From Geodermatophilus sp. TF02-6 (GTDB taxonomy: Bacteria > Actinomycetota > Actinomycetes > Mycobacteriales > Geodermatophilaceae): a stretch of DNA of 64,000 nucleotides. Every line of letters begins with the position of its first letter. Positions within the stretch are counted from its first letter, which is position 1. Below the pieces are notes generated by a model. The model did not search any database. It was given only the letters and a program-made list of their open reading frames with translations, and was not told the origin of the DNA. The translations under genes and the position numbers were made by a program. Location: contig NZ_QOHF01000008.1 of the NCBI RefSeq assembly GCF_003319115.1, forward strand, positions 1 to 64,000, given 5' to 3'. This document shows positions 32,655 to 40,715 of this stretch, piece by piece.

Positions 32655-32714
32655 CGGCGGTGAGCCAGGACGCGCGGCGGTGAGCCAGGACGCGCGGCGG
32701 TGAGCCAGGACGGC
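32655..32714 (+). repeat. three tandem 20-bp repeats
   Basis: CGGCGGTGAGCCAGGACGCG occurs twice perfectly and a third time with a changed end, in exact 20-bp steps. They lie in the 280-bp gap between idi and paaE, which has no gene. Confidence 0.8.
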
Positions 32715-32747
32715 GGTCCACCGTGGTCGCCACCCCGACCGTGTGGT

Positions 32748-32799
32748 CGCCGCCCTCGCGGTGTGCGGCGAGGGTGGCGACCACACCGCGAGGGCGGCG
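32748..32799 (-). terminator. 17-bp perfect hairpin after the paa operon
   Basis: CGCCGCCCTCGCGGTGT (32748-32764) pairs with 32783-32799 across 18 nt. It lies 47 nt past the paaE stop on the minus strand, the right place for the operon terminator. A competing pairing exists between 32741-32751 and the GGCGACCACAC next to the right arm. Confidence 0.7.
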
Positions 32800-32845
32800 G
32801 CGCGGGGACGGCGCGAGGGCGGGGCCGGCCGGTGGGCCGACCGCG

Positions 32846-33913
32846 TCACTGGTCGAAGTCGACGGTCACCGCGTCGGAGACGGGCAGCGACTGGCAGGTG
32901 AGCACGTACCCGGCCGCGACCTCGGCGGCCTCGAGCGCGTAGTTGCGCCGCATCCGCACCTCGCCGTCGGTGACCCGCGCCCGGCAGGTGCCGCAGACGC
33001 CCCCCTTGCAGGCGAAGGGCAGGTCGCCGCGCACCTGCTGCGCGGCGTCGAGGACCGGGACGTCCCGCGGCAGCGCCATGGTCGTGGCGCGCCCGTCGAG
33101 CACGACGGTCACCTGGCTGCTCGGCCCCTCGACGGTCGCGTCGTCCCCCCGGACCGGCTGCGGCGGGACGTCGTCGACGTAGAACAGCTCCTGGTGCACC
33201 CGCTCGGCCGGGACGCCGAGCTCGGCCAGCACGGCGCGGGCGTCGGTGACCATCCCGTGCGGGCCGCACAGCCACCAGTGGTCGACCTGTCCGGCGTCGA
33301 CGAACGCGTCGACGAGCGTGCGCAGCCGGGCGGCGTCGAGGCGGCCGCTGGTCAGCTCGGCGTCGCGGGACTCGCGGGAGAGCACGTGCACCAGCTGCAG
33401 CCGGGGACCGTGGCGGTCCTTCAGGTCGGCGAGCTCGTCGGCGAACATCACCGTGTCGGTGCGCCGGTTGCCGTAGAAGACGGTCACCGTCGACTCGCCG
33501 TCCCGCAGCACGGTGGCGGCCAGCGACAGCGCCGGCGTGATCCCGGAGCCGGCGACGACGAAGACGTGGTCGCCGGGCACCGACAGGTCGGCGGTGAAGG
33601 TGCCCGACGGCGGCAGCACCTCGATCGCGTCGCCCGGGCGCACCTGGTGCACCAGCCAGGAGGAGAAGAAGCCGCCGGGCACCTCCCGGACGCCGACCCG
33701 CGGCGGTGCTCCCACCGGCGCGCAGATCGAGTACGAGCGGCGCTCGTCGCGGTCGCCGTCCACCCGGCGCAGGGTGAGCGCCTGCCCGGGCCGGAACGCG
33801 TAGTCCTCGGCCAGCTCCTCGGGGACGGCGAAGGTGACCGCGACCGCGTCGTCGGTGAGCGGCTCGACCCGCGCGACGCGCAGCGGGTGGAACCGGGGCC
33901 GCTGTCGGGCCAC
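32846..33913 (-). CDS. paaE: phenylacetyl-CoA epoxidase reductase subunit
   Basis: 355 residues from GTG 33913, which abuts the paaD stop. The FAD/NAD(P) ferredoxin-reductase half comes first (FRPGQALTLRRVDG, then RRSYSICAP for FAD and VVAGSGITPALSLA for NADPH). A C-terminal plant-type [2Fe-2S] domain has CKGGVCGTCRARVTDG and a last Cys in YVLTCQ. It passes electrons from NADPH to the PaaAC di-iron oxygenase that epoxidises phenylacetyl-CoA. It is the last gene of paaABCDE. Confidence 0.95.
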   Translation of the reverse strand: MARQRPRFHPLRVARVEPLTDDAVAVTFAVPEELAEDYAFRPGQALTLRRVDGDRDERRSYSICAPVGAPPRVGVREVPGGFFSSWLVHQVRPGDAIEVLPPSGTFTADLSVPGDHVFVVAGSGITPALSLAATVLRDGESTVTVFYGNRRTDTVMFADELADLKDRHGPRLQLVHVLSRESRDAELTSGRLDAARLRTLVDAFVDAGQVDHWWLCGPHGMVTDARAVLAELGVPAERVHQELFYVDDVPPQPVRGDDATVEGPSSQVTVVLDGRATTMALPRDVPVLDAAQQVRGDLPFACKGGVCGTCRARVTDGEVRMRRNYALEAAEVAAGYVLTCQSLPVSDAVTVDFDQ

Positions 33914-34426
33914 TCAGATCTCCTTCACGTGCTCGAACGGCTCCCGGCACGACCGGCACCGGCGCAGCGCCTTGCACGCCGTCGCGCTGAACTCGCTGAG
34001 CTCCTCGGTGTCGGCGGACCCGCACAGCGGGCAGGACGCCGTCCGCCGGGTCGGCCCGAGCTGCAGCGGCACCGGGCCGTCGGTGCGCACCGGCGCCGGC
34101 CCGGGCGGGGCGATGCCGGCCTCGGCGAGCTTGCGTCGGCCGTCGGCGGTGATCCAGTCGGTGCTCCACGCCGGGGCCAGCACGGTGCGCACGTCGACGT
34201 CGGGGTAGCCCGCCTCGTGCAGCGCGTGTACCAGGTCGGCGCGCATGGTCCCCATCGCCGGGCAGCCGGTGTAGGTGGGCGTGATCTCGACGACGACGAT
34301 GCCCTCCTCGACCCGGACGTCGCGCAGCACACCGAGGTCGGCGAGGGTGAGCATCGGCAGTTCGGGGTCGGTCACGGTGTCCGCGACGGTCCGCGGGTCG
34401 GCTGTGGTGGGCATCGCGCTCACCAT
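33914..34426 (-). CDS. paaD: phenylacetate degradation protein PaaD (DUF59/FeS assembly)
   Basis: 170 residues from ATG 34426; GTG 34423 would give the neat GTGA overlap with paaC and is equally likely. N-terminal MIP18/DUF59 domain (VTDPELPMLTLADLGVLRDV, then TYTGCPAMGTMRADL with its Cys). C-terminal zinc-ribbon: CPLCGSADTEEL and CRSCREPFEHV. PaaD is thought to help assemble or insert the Fe-S/di-iron cofactors of the PaaABCE complex. It is embedded in the operon. Confidence 0.93.
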   Translation of the reverse strand: MVSAMPTTADPRTVADTVTDPELPMLTLADLGVLRDVRVEEGIVVVEITPTYTGCPAMGTMRADLVHALHEAGYPDVDVRTVLAPAWSTDWITADGRRKLAEAGIAPPGPAPVRTDGPVPLQLGPTRRTASCPLCGSADTEELSEFSATACKALRRCRSCREPFEHVKEI

Positions 34427-35328
34427 GTCGCCGCCGGGTGCTCTCGCGCCAGGCCCTGCAGCTCGGTGAGCAGCGCAGCGAGCTCGGGGCCGTGCTCCCC
34501 CAGCCGGCCCCGGAGCGGGGCGTCGTCCGGCCAGGGGGGGGCGGTGAGCGTGGCGCGGGCCAGCACCTCGAGCAGCACCGTCCGCACCTCGTCACGCAGC
34601 GTGGCGGGATCGACCGCGACGCCGGCCGCCGCCAGCCGGGTCTCCGCCTCGGTCGCCGTGAACAGGTCGGCCAGCAGCGGCCAGACCGCGTCGACGCCGT
34701 CCTGCGCGCGGCGGTGCGACTCGGCGGTCCCGTCGCCGAGGCGCAGCAGCCAGCGGGCGGCGTGGTCGCGGTGGTAGGCCAGCTCGTTGACGCCCTTGGC
34801 GGCGATCGCGGCCAGCACCGGGTCGCGGGAGGCGCGCAGGCGGGCGAACAGCGCCAACCGGACGGCCGCGGCCACGAACAGCCGGGCGATCGTCCGCGCG
34901 AAGTCGCCGTTCGGCGCCTCGACCAGGGCGGTGTTGCGGAACTCGTCGGGGTCGCGGAAGTAGGCCAGCGCGTCCTCGTCGGGGATGCTCTCGGTGGCCC
35001 GCTCCCGGGACCGGCCGAGCACGCCCACCGACCCGGCGCGGGCCAGCAGCAGCCGGGCCTGGCCGAGCAGGTCCAGCGCCACGTTGGCGACCGCCACCTC
35101 CTCCTCCAGCTCCGGGGCGGCGGTGATCCACTGGGTGAGCCGCTGGGCCAGCACGAGCGCGTCGTCGCCGAGCATCAGGCAGTAGGTGCCGAGGTCGGTG
35201 GGGTCGACGCCGTCGGGGACGGTGGTGTCGACGCCGGCCAGCGGGTCGTCGAACCCGGTGCCGAACGCCCAGTGCCGCTCGTCGCCGGGCGCGTGCTCGA
35301 GCGCCTCGTAGACGGTCTCCTCGTGCAT
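34420..35328 (-). CDS. paaC: phenylacetyl-CoA epoxidase structural subunit
   Basis: 302 residues from ATG 35328, where the family N-terminus (ETVYEALEHAPGDERHWAFG) is close and GAAGAGG lies upstream. Ferritin-like all-alpha fold: LMLGDDALVLAQRLTQWITA, EEEVAVANVALDLLGQARLL and KGVNELAYHRDHAARWLLRLG. PaaC resembles PaaA but lacks a working di-iron centre and forms the AC heterodimer core. A 114-bp gap containing a repeat separates it from paaB, unusual for this operon. Confidence 0.94.
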   Translation of the reverse strand: MHEETVYEALEHAPGDERHWAFGTGFDDPLAGVDTTVPDGVDPTDLGTYCLMLGDDALVLAQRLTQWITAAPELEEEVAVANVALDLLGQARLLLARAGSVGVLGRSRERATESIPDEDALAYFRDPDEFRNTALVEAPNGDFARTIARLFVAAAVRLALFARLRASRDPVLAAIAAKGVNELAYHRDHAARWLLRLGDGTAESHRRAQDGVDAVWPLLADLFTATEAETRLAAAGVAVDPATLRDEVRTVLLEVLARATLTAPPWPDDAPLRGRLGEHGPELAALLTELQGLAREHPAATW

Positions 35329-35380
35329 GGGTGCCTCTTCGATCGGGGGGACGTTGCGGCCTCCTGGCGTCGGCCCCCTC

Positions 35381-35440
35381 CAGGGCACGGCCCTCTCCGG
35401 GCGTGCCCTGAGCCTGCGAAGGGCTCGGGGAGGGGGTCCT
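35381..35440. repeat. REP-like palindromic repeat inside the paa operon
   Basis: CAGGGCACG (35381-35389) pairs with 35402-35410, followed by TGAGCCTGCGAAGGGCTCGG, itself with GAGCC/GGCTC arms. This resembles the CCTTCG-CAGGCTCA palindromes scattered through many actinobacterial genomes (recollection). It fills the gap between paaB and paaC and may tune downstream expression. Confidence 0.55.
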
Positions 35441-35442
35441 TC

Positions 35443-35811
35443 TCACATGTGGGGGACGTCCTCGGGGATCTCGTAGAACGTCGGGTGCCGGTAGACCTTG
35501 TCGCCGCTCGGGGCGAACAGCGGGTCCTTTTCATCGGGGCTGGAGGCGGTGATGTCGGCGGCCTTGACCACCCAGATGCTCACGCCCTCGTTGCGGCGGG
35601 TGTAGAGGTCGCGGGCGGCGTCGACGGCCATCTCGTCGTCCGCGGCGTGCAACGAGCCGACGTGCACGTGGTTGAGGCCGCGCTTGCCGCGGACGAAGAC
35701 CTCGTACAGCGGCCAGTCGCGGCGGACCCGTGCCGGCCGGGGCTCGGTCGGTACCTCCGGTCCCGTCGGGACGGCGCCGTGCCCGCCCTCGGCGGTGACG
35801 TCGGTGCTCAT
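35443..35811 (-). CDS. paaB: phenylacetyl-CoA epoxidase subunit PaaB
   Basis: 122 residues from ATG 35811, which overlaps the paaA stop (ATGA). The PaaB core [20 protein letters not shown], then [20 protein letters not shown] and [16 protein letters not shown], is present; the first 30 residues are a variable extension. PaaB bridges the PaaAC heterodimers in the epoxidase complex. The end ([26 protein letters not shown] taken in parts) is typical. Confidence 0.95.
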   Translation of the reverse strand: MSTDVTAEGGHGAVPTGPEVPTEPRPARVRRDWPLYEVFVRGKRGLNHVHVGSLHAADDEMAVDAARDLYTRRNEGVSIWVVKAADITASSPDEKDPLFAPSGDKVYRHPTFYEIPEDVPHM

Positions 35812-36764
35812 GCGCCGTGCTTCTCCGCGTACGCGGTCGCGGCCGCGGTGACCCACGCGTTCTCGTCGCGGGCGGCCCGCCGCCGGGCGATCCGCACGGC
35901 GTTCATCGGCCCGTCGCCGGCGAGCACCCGCTTGAACTCCTCCCAGTCGATCGCGCCGGACCGCCAGTGCCCGGTCGCGGCATCGAACTCCAGGTCCGGG
36001 TCGGGGAGGGTGACGCCGAGGAACTGCGCCTGCGGCACGGTCATGTCGACGAACCGCTGGCGCAGCTCGTCGTTGCTGTGCCGCTTGATGCCCCACGCCA
36101 TCGACTGCGCCGAGTTGGGGCTGTCGGCGTCCGGTGGGCCGAACATCATCAGCGACGGCCACCACCAGCGGTCGACGGCGTCCTGCACCATCGCCCGCTG
36201 CTCGTCGCTGCCGCCCATCATCGTCATCAGCAGCTCGTAGCCCTGCCGTTGGTGGAACGACTCCTCCTTGCAGATGCGGATCATCGCCCGCGCGTAGGGG
36301 CCGTAGGAGGAGCGGCACAGCGGCACCTGGTTGCAGATCGCCGCGCCGTCGACCAGCCAGCCGATGACCCCGACGTCGGCGTAGGTGAGCGTCGGGTAGT
36401 TGAAGATCGAGCTGTACTTCTGCATGCGCTCGATCAGCTTGTCGGTGAGGTCGGCCCGGTCGGCGCCGAGCGTCTCGGCCGCGGAGTAGAGGTACATGCC
36501 GTGGCCGGCCTCGTCCTGCACCTTGGCCAGCAGGATCGCCTTGCGCCGCAGGCTGGGGGCGGCCAGCAGCCAGTCGCCCTCGGGCTGCATCCCGATGATC
36601 TCCGAGTGCGCGTGCTGGGCGATCTGCCGGATCAGCGTCCTGCGGTAGCCCTCGGGCATCCAGTCGCGCGGCTCGATGCGGTGCTCGGCGGCGATCGTGG
36701 CGTCGAAGTGCTCCTGCAGCGCCGCCTCGTCGGCGGCGGGGCGCTCCAGCGTGGGCGCGGTCAT
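35808..36764 (-). CDS. paaA: phenylacetyl-CoA epoxidase catalytic subunit
   Basis: 318 residues from ATG 36764, preceded by GGGAG; an ATG at 36782 would add six residues but lacks a ribosome site. Di-iron four-helix bundle: Glu in [15 protein letters not shown], ExxH in [20 protein letters not shown], and [13 protein letters not shown] for the second Glu/His pair. It inserts one oxygen atom across the aromatic ring of phenylacetyl-CoA. It is the first gene of the paaABCDE operon, whose promoter holds a palindrome shared with the divergent paaK. Confidence 0.96.
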   Translation of the reverse strand: MTAPTLERPAADEAALQEHFDATIAAEHRIEPRDWMPEGYRRTLIRQIAQHAHSEIIGMQPEGDWLLAAPSLRRKAILLAKVQDEAGHGMYLYSAAETLGADRADLTDKLIERMQKYSSIFNYPTLTYADVGVIGWLVDGAAICNQVPLCRSSYGPYARAMIRICKEESFHQRQGYELLMTMMGGSDEQRAMVQDAVDRWWWPSLMMFGPPDADSPNSAQSMAWGIKRHSNDELRQRFVDMTVPQAQFLGVTLPDPDLEFDAATGHWRSGAIDWEEFKRVLAGDGPMNAVRIARRRAARDENAWVTAAATAYAEKHGA

Positions 36765-36785
36765 CGCGTCTCCCTCAACCATTTA

Positions 36786-36801
36786 CTGACCGTGCGGTCA
36801 G
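36786..36801. promoter_or_regulatory. paa operator in the divergent paaA/paaK promoter
   Basis: CTGACCGTGCGGTCAG is a 7-bp-arm perfect palindrome with a 2-bp centre. It lies 22 bp before paaA and about 84 bp before paaK. A TetR repressor gene follows paaK, so this is the likely PaaR site, controlling both directions at once. A TAGTGT -10-like box for paaK follows at once. Confidence 0.7.
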
Positions 36802-36884
36802 GAATAGTGTGGCCCAGGACACCGCGGGTCCACAAGCGCCGGGCCGTTCCGCACCCGGCCCCGAGCTCCGAGGGACGGCCGACG

Positions 36885-38237
36885 ATGACGACGACCTCCG
36901 ACAGCCCGACGACGCAGCGGCGGCTCGGCCGCGCTCCCGATCCCGCGGTGCTCGACCCCGCAGAGCGGATGGACGTCGACGAGCTGCGGGCGCTGCAGCT
37001 GGAGCGGATGCGGTGGACGCTGCGGCACGCCTACGACAACGTGCCGCACTACCGGCGGGCCTTCGACGCGGCCGGGGTGCACCCCGACGACTGCCGCGAG
37101 CTGGCCGACCTCGCGCGGTTCCCCACCACCAGCAAGGCCGACCTGCGCGACAACTACCCGTTCGGGATGTTCGCCGTCCCCCGGGAGCAGGTCCGCCGGG
37201 TGCACGCCTCCTCGGGCACCACCGGCCGGCCGGTCGTCGTCGGCTACACCGAGCGCGACCTGGACACCTGGGCCACGGTCATGGCGCGGTCCATCCGCGC
37301 GGCCGGCGGACGCCCCGGCGACGTGCTGCACAACGCCTACGGCTACGGGCTGTTCACCGGCGGGCTGGGTGCGCACTACGGCGCGGAGCGGCTGGGCTGC
37401 ACCGTCGTCCCGGTGTCCGGTGGCATGACCCCACGCCAGGTGCAGCTGATCACCGACTTCGCACCCCGGGTGATCATGGTGACCCCGACGTACATGCTCG
37501 CCCTCGTCGACGAGTTCGAGGCGCAGGGCCTGGACCCGCGCGCCTGCTCGCTGGAGGTGGGGATCTTCGGCGCCGAGCCGTGGACCGAGCAGATGCGCCG
37601 CGAGATGGAGGAGCGCCTCGACATGGACGCGGTCGACATCTACGGGTTGTCGGAGGTCATGGGCCCCGGCGTCGCCCAGGAGTGCGTCGAGACCAAGGAC
37701 GGCCTGCACGTCTGGGAGGACCACTTCTACCCCGAGGTCATCGACCCGCTGACCGGCGAGGTGCTGCCCGAGGGCGAGGTCGGCGAGCTGGTGTTCACCT
37801 CGCTGACCAAGGAGGCGATGCCGGTGGTCCGGTACCGCACCCGCGACCTCACCCGGCTGCTGCCGGGCACCGCCCGACCGGGCATGCGACGGATGGAGAA
37901 GGTCACCGGACGCACCGACGACATGATCATCCTGCGCGGGGTGAACCTCTTCCCGACCCAGATCGAGGAGGTCGTGCTGCGCACGCCGGGGCTGGCCCCG
38001 CACTTCACCCTCGTGCTGTCCACCCGGGGGCGGATGGACCACCTCACCGTCCACGTCGAGGCGCGACCCGACTGCCCGCCGTCCCGCCGCGAGGAGGCGG
38101 CCCGCGAGGTGGCGACCACGGTCAAGCAGACGGTGGGCGTGGCCGTCGACGTCGCCGTCGTCGACCCCGAGACGCTGCCCCGGTCGGTGGGCAAGCTCAA
38201 GCGGCTCGTCGACCAGCGGAAGCGGACGGAGGCGTGA
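36885..38237 (+). CDS. paaK: phenylacetate-CoA ligase
   Basis: 450 residues from ATG 36885; the much longer open frame upstream is the antisense of paaA. Adenylate-forming motifs: VHASSGTTGRPVVVGYTERD (P-loop-like A3), YGLSEVMGPGVAQEC (A5), VRYRTRDLTRLLPG (A7-like) and RTDDMIILRGVNLFPTQIEE (A8). It activates phenylacetate to phenylacetyl-CoA with ATP, the entry step that feeds the PaaABCDE epoxidase encoded divergently. Its stop overlaps the start of the TetR gene paaR. Confidence 0.96.
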   Translation: MTTTSDSPTTQRRLGRAPDPAVLDPAERMDVDELRALQLERMRWTLRHAYDNVPHYRRAFDAAGVHPDDCRELADLARFPTTSKADLRDNYPFGMFAVPREQVRRVHASSGTTGRPVVVGYTERDLDTWATVMARSIRAAGGRPGDVLHNAYGYGLFTGGLGAHYGAERLGCTVVPVSGGMTPRQVQLITDFAPRVIMVTPTYMLALVDEFEAQGLDPRACSLEVGIFGAEPWTEQMRREMEERLDMDAVDIYGLSEVMGPGVAQECVETKDGLHVWEDHFYPEVIDPLTGEVLPEGEVGELVFTSLTKEAMPVVRYRTRDLTRLLPGTARPGMRRMEKVTGRTDDMIILRGVNLFPTQIEEVVLRTPGLAPHFTLVLSTRGRMDHLTVHVEARPDCPPSRREEAAREVATTVKQTVGVAVDVAVVDPETLPRSVGKLKRLVDQRKRTEA

Positions 38238-38836
38238 CGGCGGCTCCCGCCGTCCGCCGCGGCCGGCCCGGGCACTCGCTGGAGTCGCTGCTGCCGGTCG
38301 CCGTCGAGCTGTTCAACGAGCGCGGCTTCGAGGCGACCAGCATGGACGAGCTCGCCGGTCGGCTCGGGGTCACCAAGTCGGCGATCTACCACCACGTCCG
38401 CAGCAAGGAGGAGCTGCTGCGGCTGGCCGTCGACCGGGCGCTGGACGCGCTGTTCGCCGTCACCCGCGAGCCCGGCGCGACGCGCGGCCGGGCGATCGAC
38501 CGGCTCGAGCACGTCGTCCGCGGGTCGGTGCGGGTGCTGGCCGCGGAGCTGCCGTCGGTCACCCTGCTGTTGCGGGTGCGCGGCAACTCCGCCGTCGAGC
38601 AGGCGGCGCTGCAGCGGCGGCGCGAGTTCGACCGGCTGGTCACCGACCTGGTCCGGGCGGCCGGGGAGGAGGGCGGCATGCGCCCGGACGTCGCCCCCGC
38701 CGTCGCCGGCCGGCTGCTGTTCGGCACGGTCAACTCGCTGACCGAGTGGTACCGCCCGGACGGCGGGCTGTCGGCGCAGGCGCTCGCCGACGCGGTCGTC
38801 GCGGTCACCTTCTCCGGACTGCGCACGGGCAGCTGA
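38234..38836 (+). CDS. paaR: TetR family repressor of phenylacetate catabolism
   Basis: 200 residues from GTG 38234, overlapping the paaK stop (GTGA). HTH: VAVELFNERGFEATSMDELA, then GRLGVTKSAIYHHVRSKEEL. The C-terminal domain contains VTLLLRVRGNSAVEQAALQR and ends in a FGTVNSLTEWYRPDGGLS block seen in PaaR/acyl-CoA-responsive TetR proteins. In this family phenylacetyl-CoA is the inducer. The 16-bp palindrome at 36786-36801 is its likely operator. Confidence 0.88.
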   Translation: MTAAPAVRRGRPGHSLESLLPVAVELFNERGFEATSMDELAGRLGVTKSAIYHHVRSKEELLRLAVDRALDALFAVTREPGATRGRAIDRLEHVVRGSVRVLAAELPSVTLLLRVRGNSAVEQAALQRRREFDRLVTDLVRAAGEEGGMRPDVAPAVAGRLLFGTVNSLTEWYRPDGGLSAQALADAVVAVTFSGLRTGS

Positions 38837-38876
38837 CCGACTGGCGCGCGCACCCTCCGGCGGGCACCGTCGCGGG

Positions 38877-39710
38877 GTGGACAGCTTCCGACGCGACGAC
38901 CTGGTCTTCGACGTCCGGGACGGCGGCCCGCCCGACGGCGAGCCCGTCGTCCTGCTGCACGGCTTCCCGCAGGACGCCACCGCCTGGGACGCCGTCGCGG
39001 CCGACCTGCACGCCGCGGGCCTGCGCACCCTCGCGCCCGACCAGCGCGGCTACTCCCCCGGCGCCCGCCCGCGCGGCCGGTCGGCCTACCGGCTGCGGGA
39101 GCTGACCGCCGACGTCCTGGCCCTGCTCGACCAGGCGGAGCTCGGCAGCGCGCACGTCGTCGGGCACGACTGGGGCGGCATCGTGGCCTGGGCGCTGGGC
39201 GCCTGGCACCCGGAGCGGCTGCGCACCCTCACCGCGCTGTCGGTGCCTCACCCGGCGGCGATGGCCCGGGCGGTGCTGACCAGCGACCAGGGGCTGCGGT
39301 CGTACTACACGGCGCTGTTCCAGCTGCCGGTCCTGCCCGAGCGGTTGCTGCTGGCCGGTGACGGCGAGCCGTTGCGTCGCGTGCTCCTGCGCAGCGACCT
39401 CCCGCGGGCGGTGTGCGAGCACTACGTGCGGCGGATGCGCGAGCCGGGTGCCCTCGCCGCGGCGCTGGCCTGGTACCGGGCGCTGCCGCTGGACGCTCGC
39501 GACCCGGTCGGCACGGTGCGGGTGCCGACCCTGCACCTGTGGAGCACCCGGGACGCCTTCCTCGGCCGCACCGCGACCGAGGGGACCCGCCGGTTCGTCG
39601 ACGCCCCCTACCGGCTGGAGGTGCTCGAGGGCGTGACCCACTGGATCCCCGAGCTGGCCCCCGAACGCACCGCCGAGCTGGTCACCGCGCACGTCCGCGC
39701 CCGCGGCTGA
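38877..39710 (+). CDS. alpha/beta hydrolase, epoxide hydrolase-like
   Basis: 277 residues from GTG 38877. Oxyanion motif VVLLHGFPQDATAWD, nucleophile Asp in VVGHDWGGIVAWALG (Sm-x-Nu-x-Sm with Asp as in epoxide hydrolases and haloalkane dehalogenases), an acid in LWSTRDAFLG, and the catalytic His in LEGVTHWIPELAPE. A cap domain lies between about 130 and 210. It would hydrolyse an epoxide or related ester in the cytoplasm; closeness to the epoxide-forming paa genes is suggestive but not proof. A long hairpin follows its stop. Confidence 0.9.
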   Translation: MDSFRRDDLVFDVRDGGPPDGEPVVLLHGFPQDATAWDAVAADLHAAGLRTLAPDQRGYSPGARPRGRSAYRLRELTADVLALLDQAELGSAHVVGHDWGGIVAWALGAWHPERLRTLTALSVPHPAAMARAVLTSDQGLRSYYTALFQLPVLPERLLLAGDGEPLRRVLLRSDLPRAVCEHYVRRMREPGALAAALAWYRALPLDARDPVGTVRVPTLHLWSTRDAFLGRTATEGTRRFVDAPYRLEVLEGVTHWIPELAPERTAELVTAHVRARG

Positions 39711-39766
39711 GCGGAGTGCCACGGGCGCACTCCCGGGGCATCGTCTGCGGCCGTGGCACTCCGCTC
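39709..39766. terminator. 16-bp perfect inverted repeat between hydrolase and clpP
   Basis: GAGCGGAGTGCCACGG (39709-39724) pairs perfectly with 39751-39766 across 26 nt. It starts inside the hydrolase stop codon and ends 6 bp before the clpP stop, so it can terminate both convergent transcripts. Confidence 0.75.
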
Positions 39767-39772
39767 GGACCG

Positions 39773-40396
39773 TCAGCCCGCGCGGGCCGGGGCGCCGCCG
39801 TGCGGCAGCGCGGTCGCGTCGGCGACGACGTGGTCGACGAAGCCGTACTCGAGCGCTTCCCGCGGGGTGAACCAGCGGTCGCGGTCGGAGTCCCGTTCGA
39901 TCTGGTCGCGGTCCTGACCCGAGTGCCGGGCCTGCAGCTCGTTGAGCTCGCGCTTGAGCCGGCGGAACAGGTCGGCCTGGATGGCGATGTCGGACTGCGT
40001 GCCGCCGACGCCGGCCGAGGGCTGGTGCATCATGATCCGCGCGTGCGGCAGGGCGTAGCGCTTGCCCCGGGTGCCCGCGGCGAGCAGGAACTGGGCCATC
40101 GAGGCGGCCATCCCCAGGGCGTAGGTGGCGACGTCGCAGTCGATGAACTGCATCGTGTCGTAGACGGCCATGCCGGCGCTCACCGAGCCACCGGGCGAGT
40201 TGATGTAGAGGTGGACGTCGCGTTTCGGGTCCTCGGCGGAGAGCAGCAGCATCCGCGCGGCGAGCTGGTTGGCGACGTCGTCGTCCACGGGGCTGCCCAG
40301 GAAGACGATCCGTTCCTGCAGGAGGCGCGCGTACACCGAGTCGTCCAGGCTCGCCGGCGCGGTGGCCGCCCGCATCGACTCCGACGACAGTTCCAT
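39773..40396 (-). CDS. clpP: ATP-dependent Clp protease proteolytic subunit
   Basis: 207 residues from ATG 40396 with TGGAGGTCCC upstream. Catalytic triad visible: Ser99 in LGMAASMAQFLL, His124 in ARIMMHQPSAG, Asp169 in QIERDSDRDRW. Actinobacteria usually carry a clpP1-clpP2 pair with clpX; this one stands alone, so it is probably an extra paralogue or one member of a split pair. It associates with ClpC/ClpX to degrade proteins. Its promoter region contains paired GGAATG/CATTCC palindromes. Confidence 0.93.
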   Translation of the reverse strand: MELSSESMRAATAPASLDDSVYARLLQERIVFLGSPVDDDVANQLAARMLLLSAEDPKRDVHLYINSPGGSVSAGMAVYDTMQFIDCDVATYALGMAASMAQFLLAAGTRGKRYALPHARIMMHQPSAGVGGTQSDIAIQADLFRRLKRELNELQARHSGQDRDQIERDSDRDRWFTPREALEYGFVDHVVADATALPHGGAPARAG

Positions 40397-40461
40397 GGGA
40401 CCTCCAGGATCGGCGGGACGTGTCCTCCCAGCCAATCAGCGAGGAACCCGAAGAGCGCGCC

Positions 40462-40528
40462 GGAATGGCGCATTCCGCCATACGCGTAACAATTGTGCCC
40501 TCAGCGGAATGGCGTTGACATCCATTCC
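40462..40528. promoter_or_regulatory. two GGAATG/CATTCC inverted repeats in the clpP/MFS divergent region
   Basis: GGAATG-GCG-CATTCC (40462-40476) and GGAATGG-N9-CCATTCC (40506-40528) share the same half-site; the longer CGGAATGGCG appears in both. They sit 66-130 bp upstream of clpP, within the 319-bp gap to the MFS gene, which otherwise holds no gene. This is good evidence for a dimeric regulator with two sites. Confidence 0.65.
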
Positions 40529-40715
40529 GGTGGGGACCCCTGGCCTGCGCGCGGAGCACGGCGCGGTGACCGGTGCCCTGCACCCGGGGGACCCGGACGG
40601 GCCGGCGACCGCGGTGGCGGCCGCCCCCGGCGTGGAGCCGCTCGTCGAGGATGTGACGACCACGGCCGTCGCCCGACGGCCCGGGACCGGCACCGACCCG
40701 GCTGGGAGGCGCGCG

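Noticed and set aside
32655-32714. CRISPR-like array
   Set aside because: The 20-bp units are directly adjacent with no spacers and no cas genes nearby; it is a simple tandem repeat.
35817-36884. Extension of the paaK frame upstream for 350 codons
   Set aside because: This part is antisense to paaA and low-complexity; the adenylate-forming protein starts naturally at 36885.
39709-39766. Insertion-sequence end or attachment site
   Set aside because: The inverted repeat lies exactly between two convergent stops with no transposase or target duplication; a terminator explains it.
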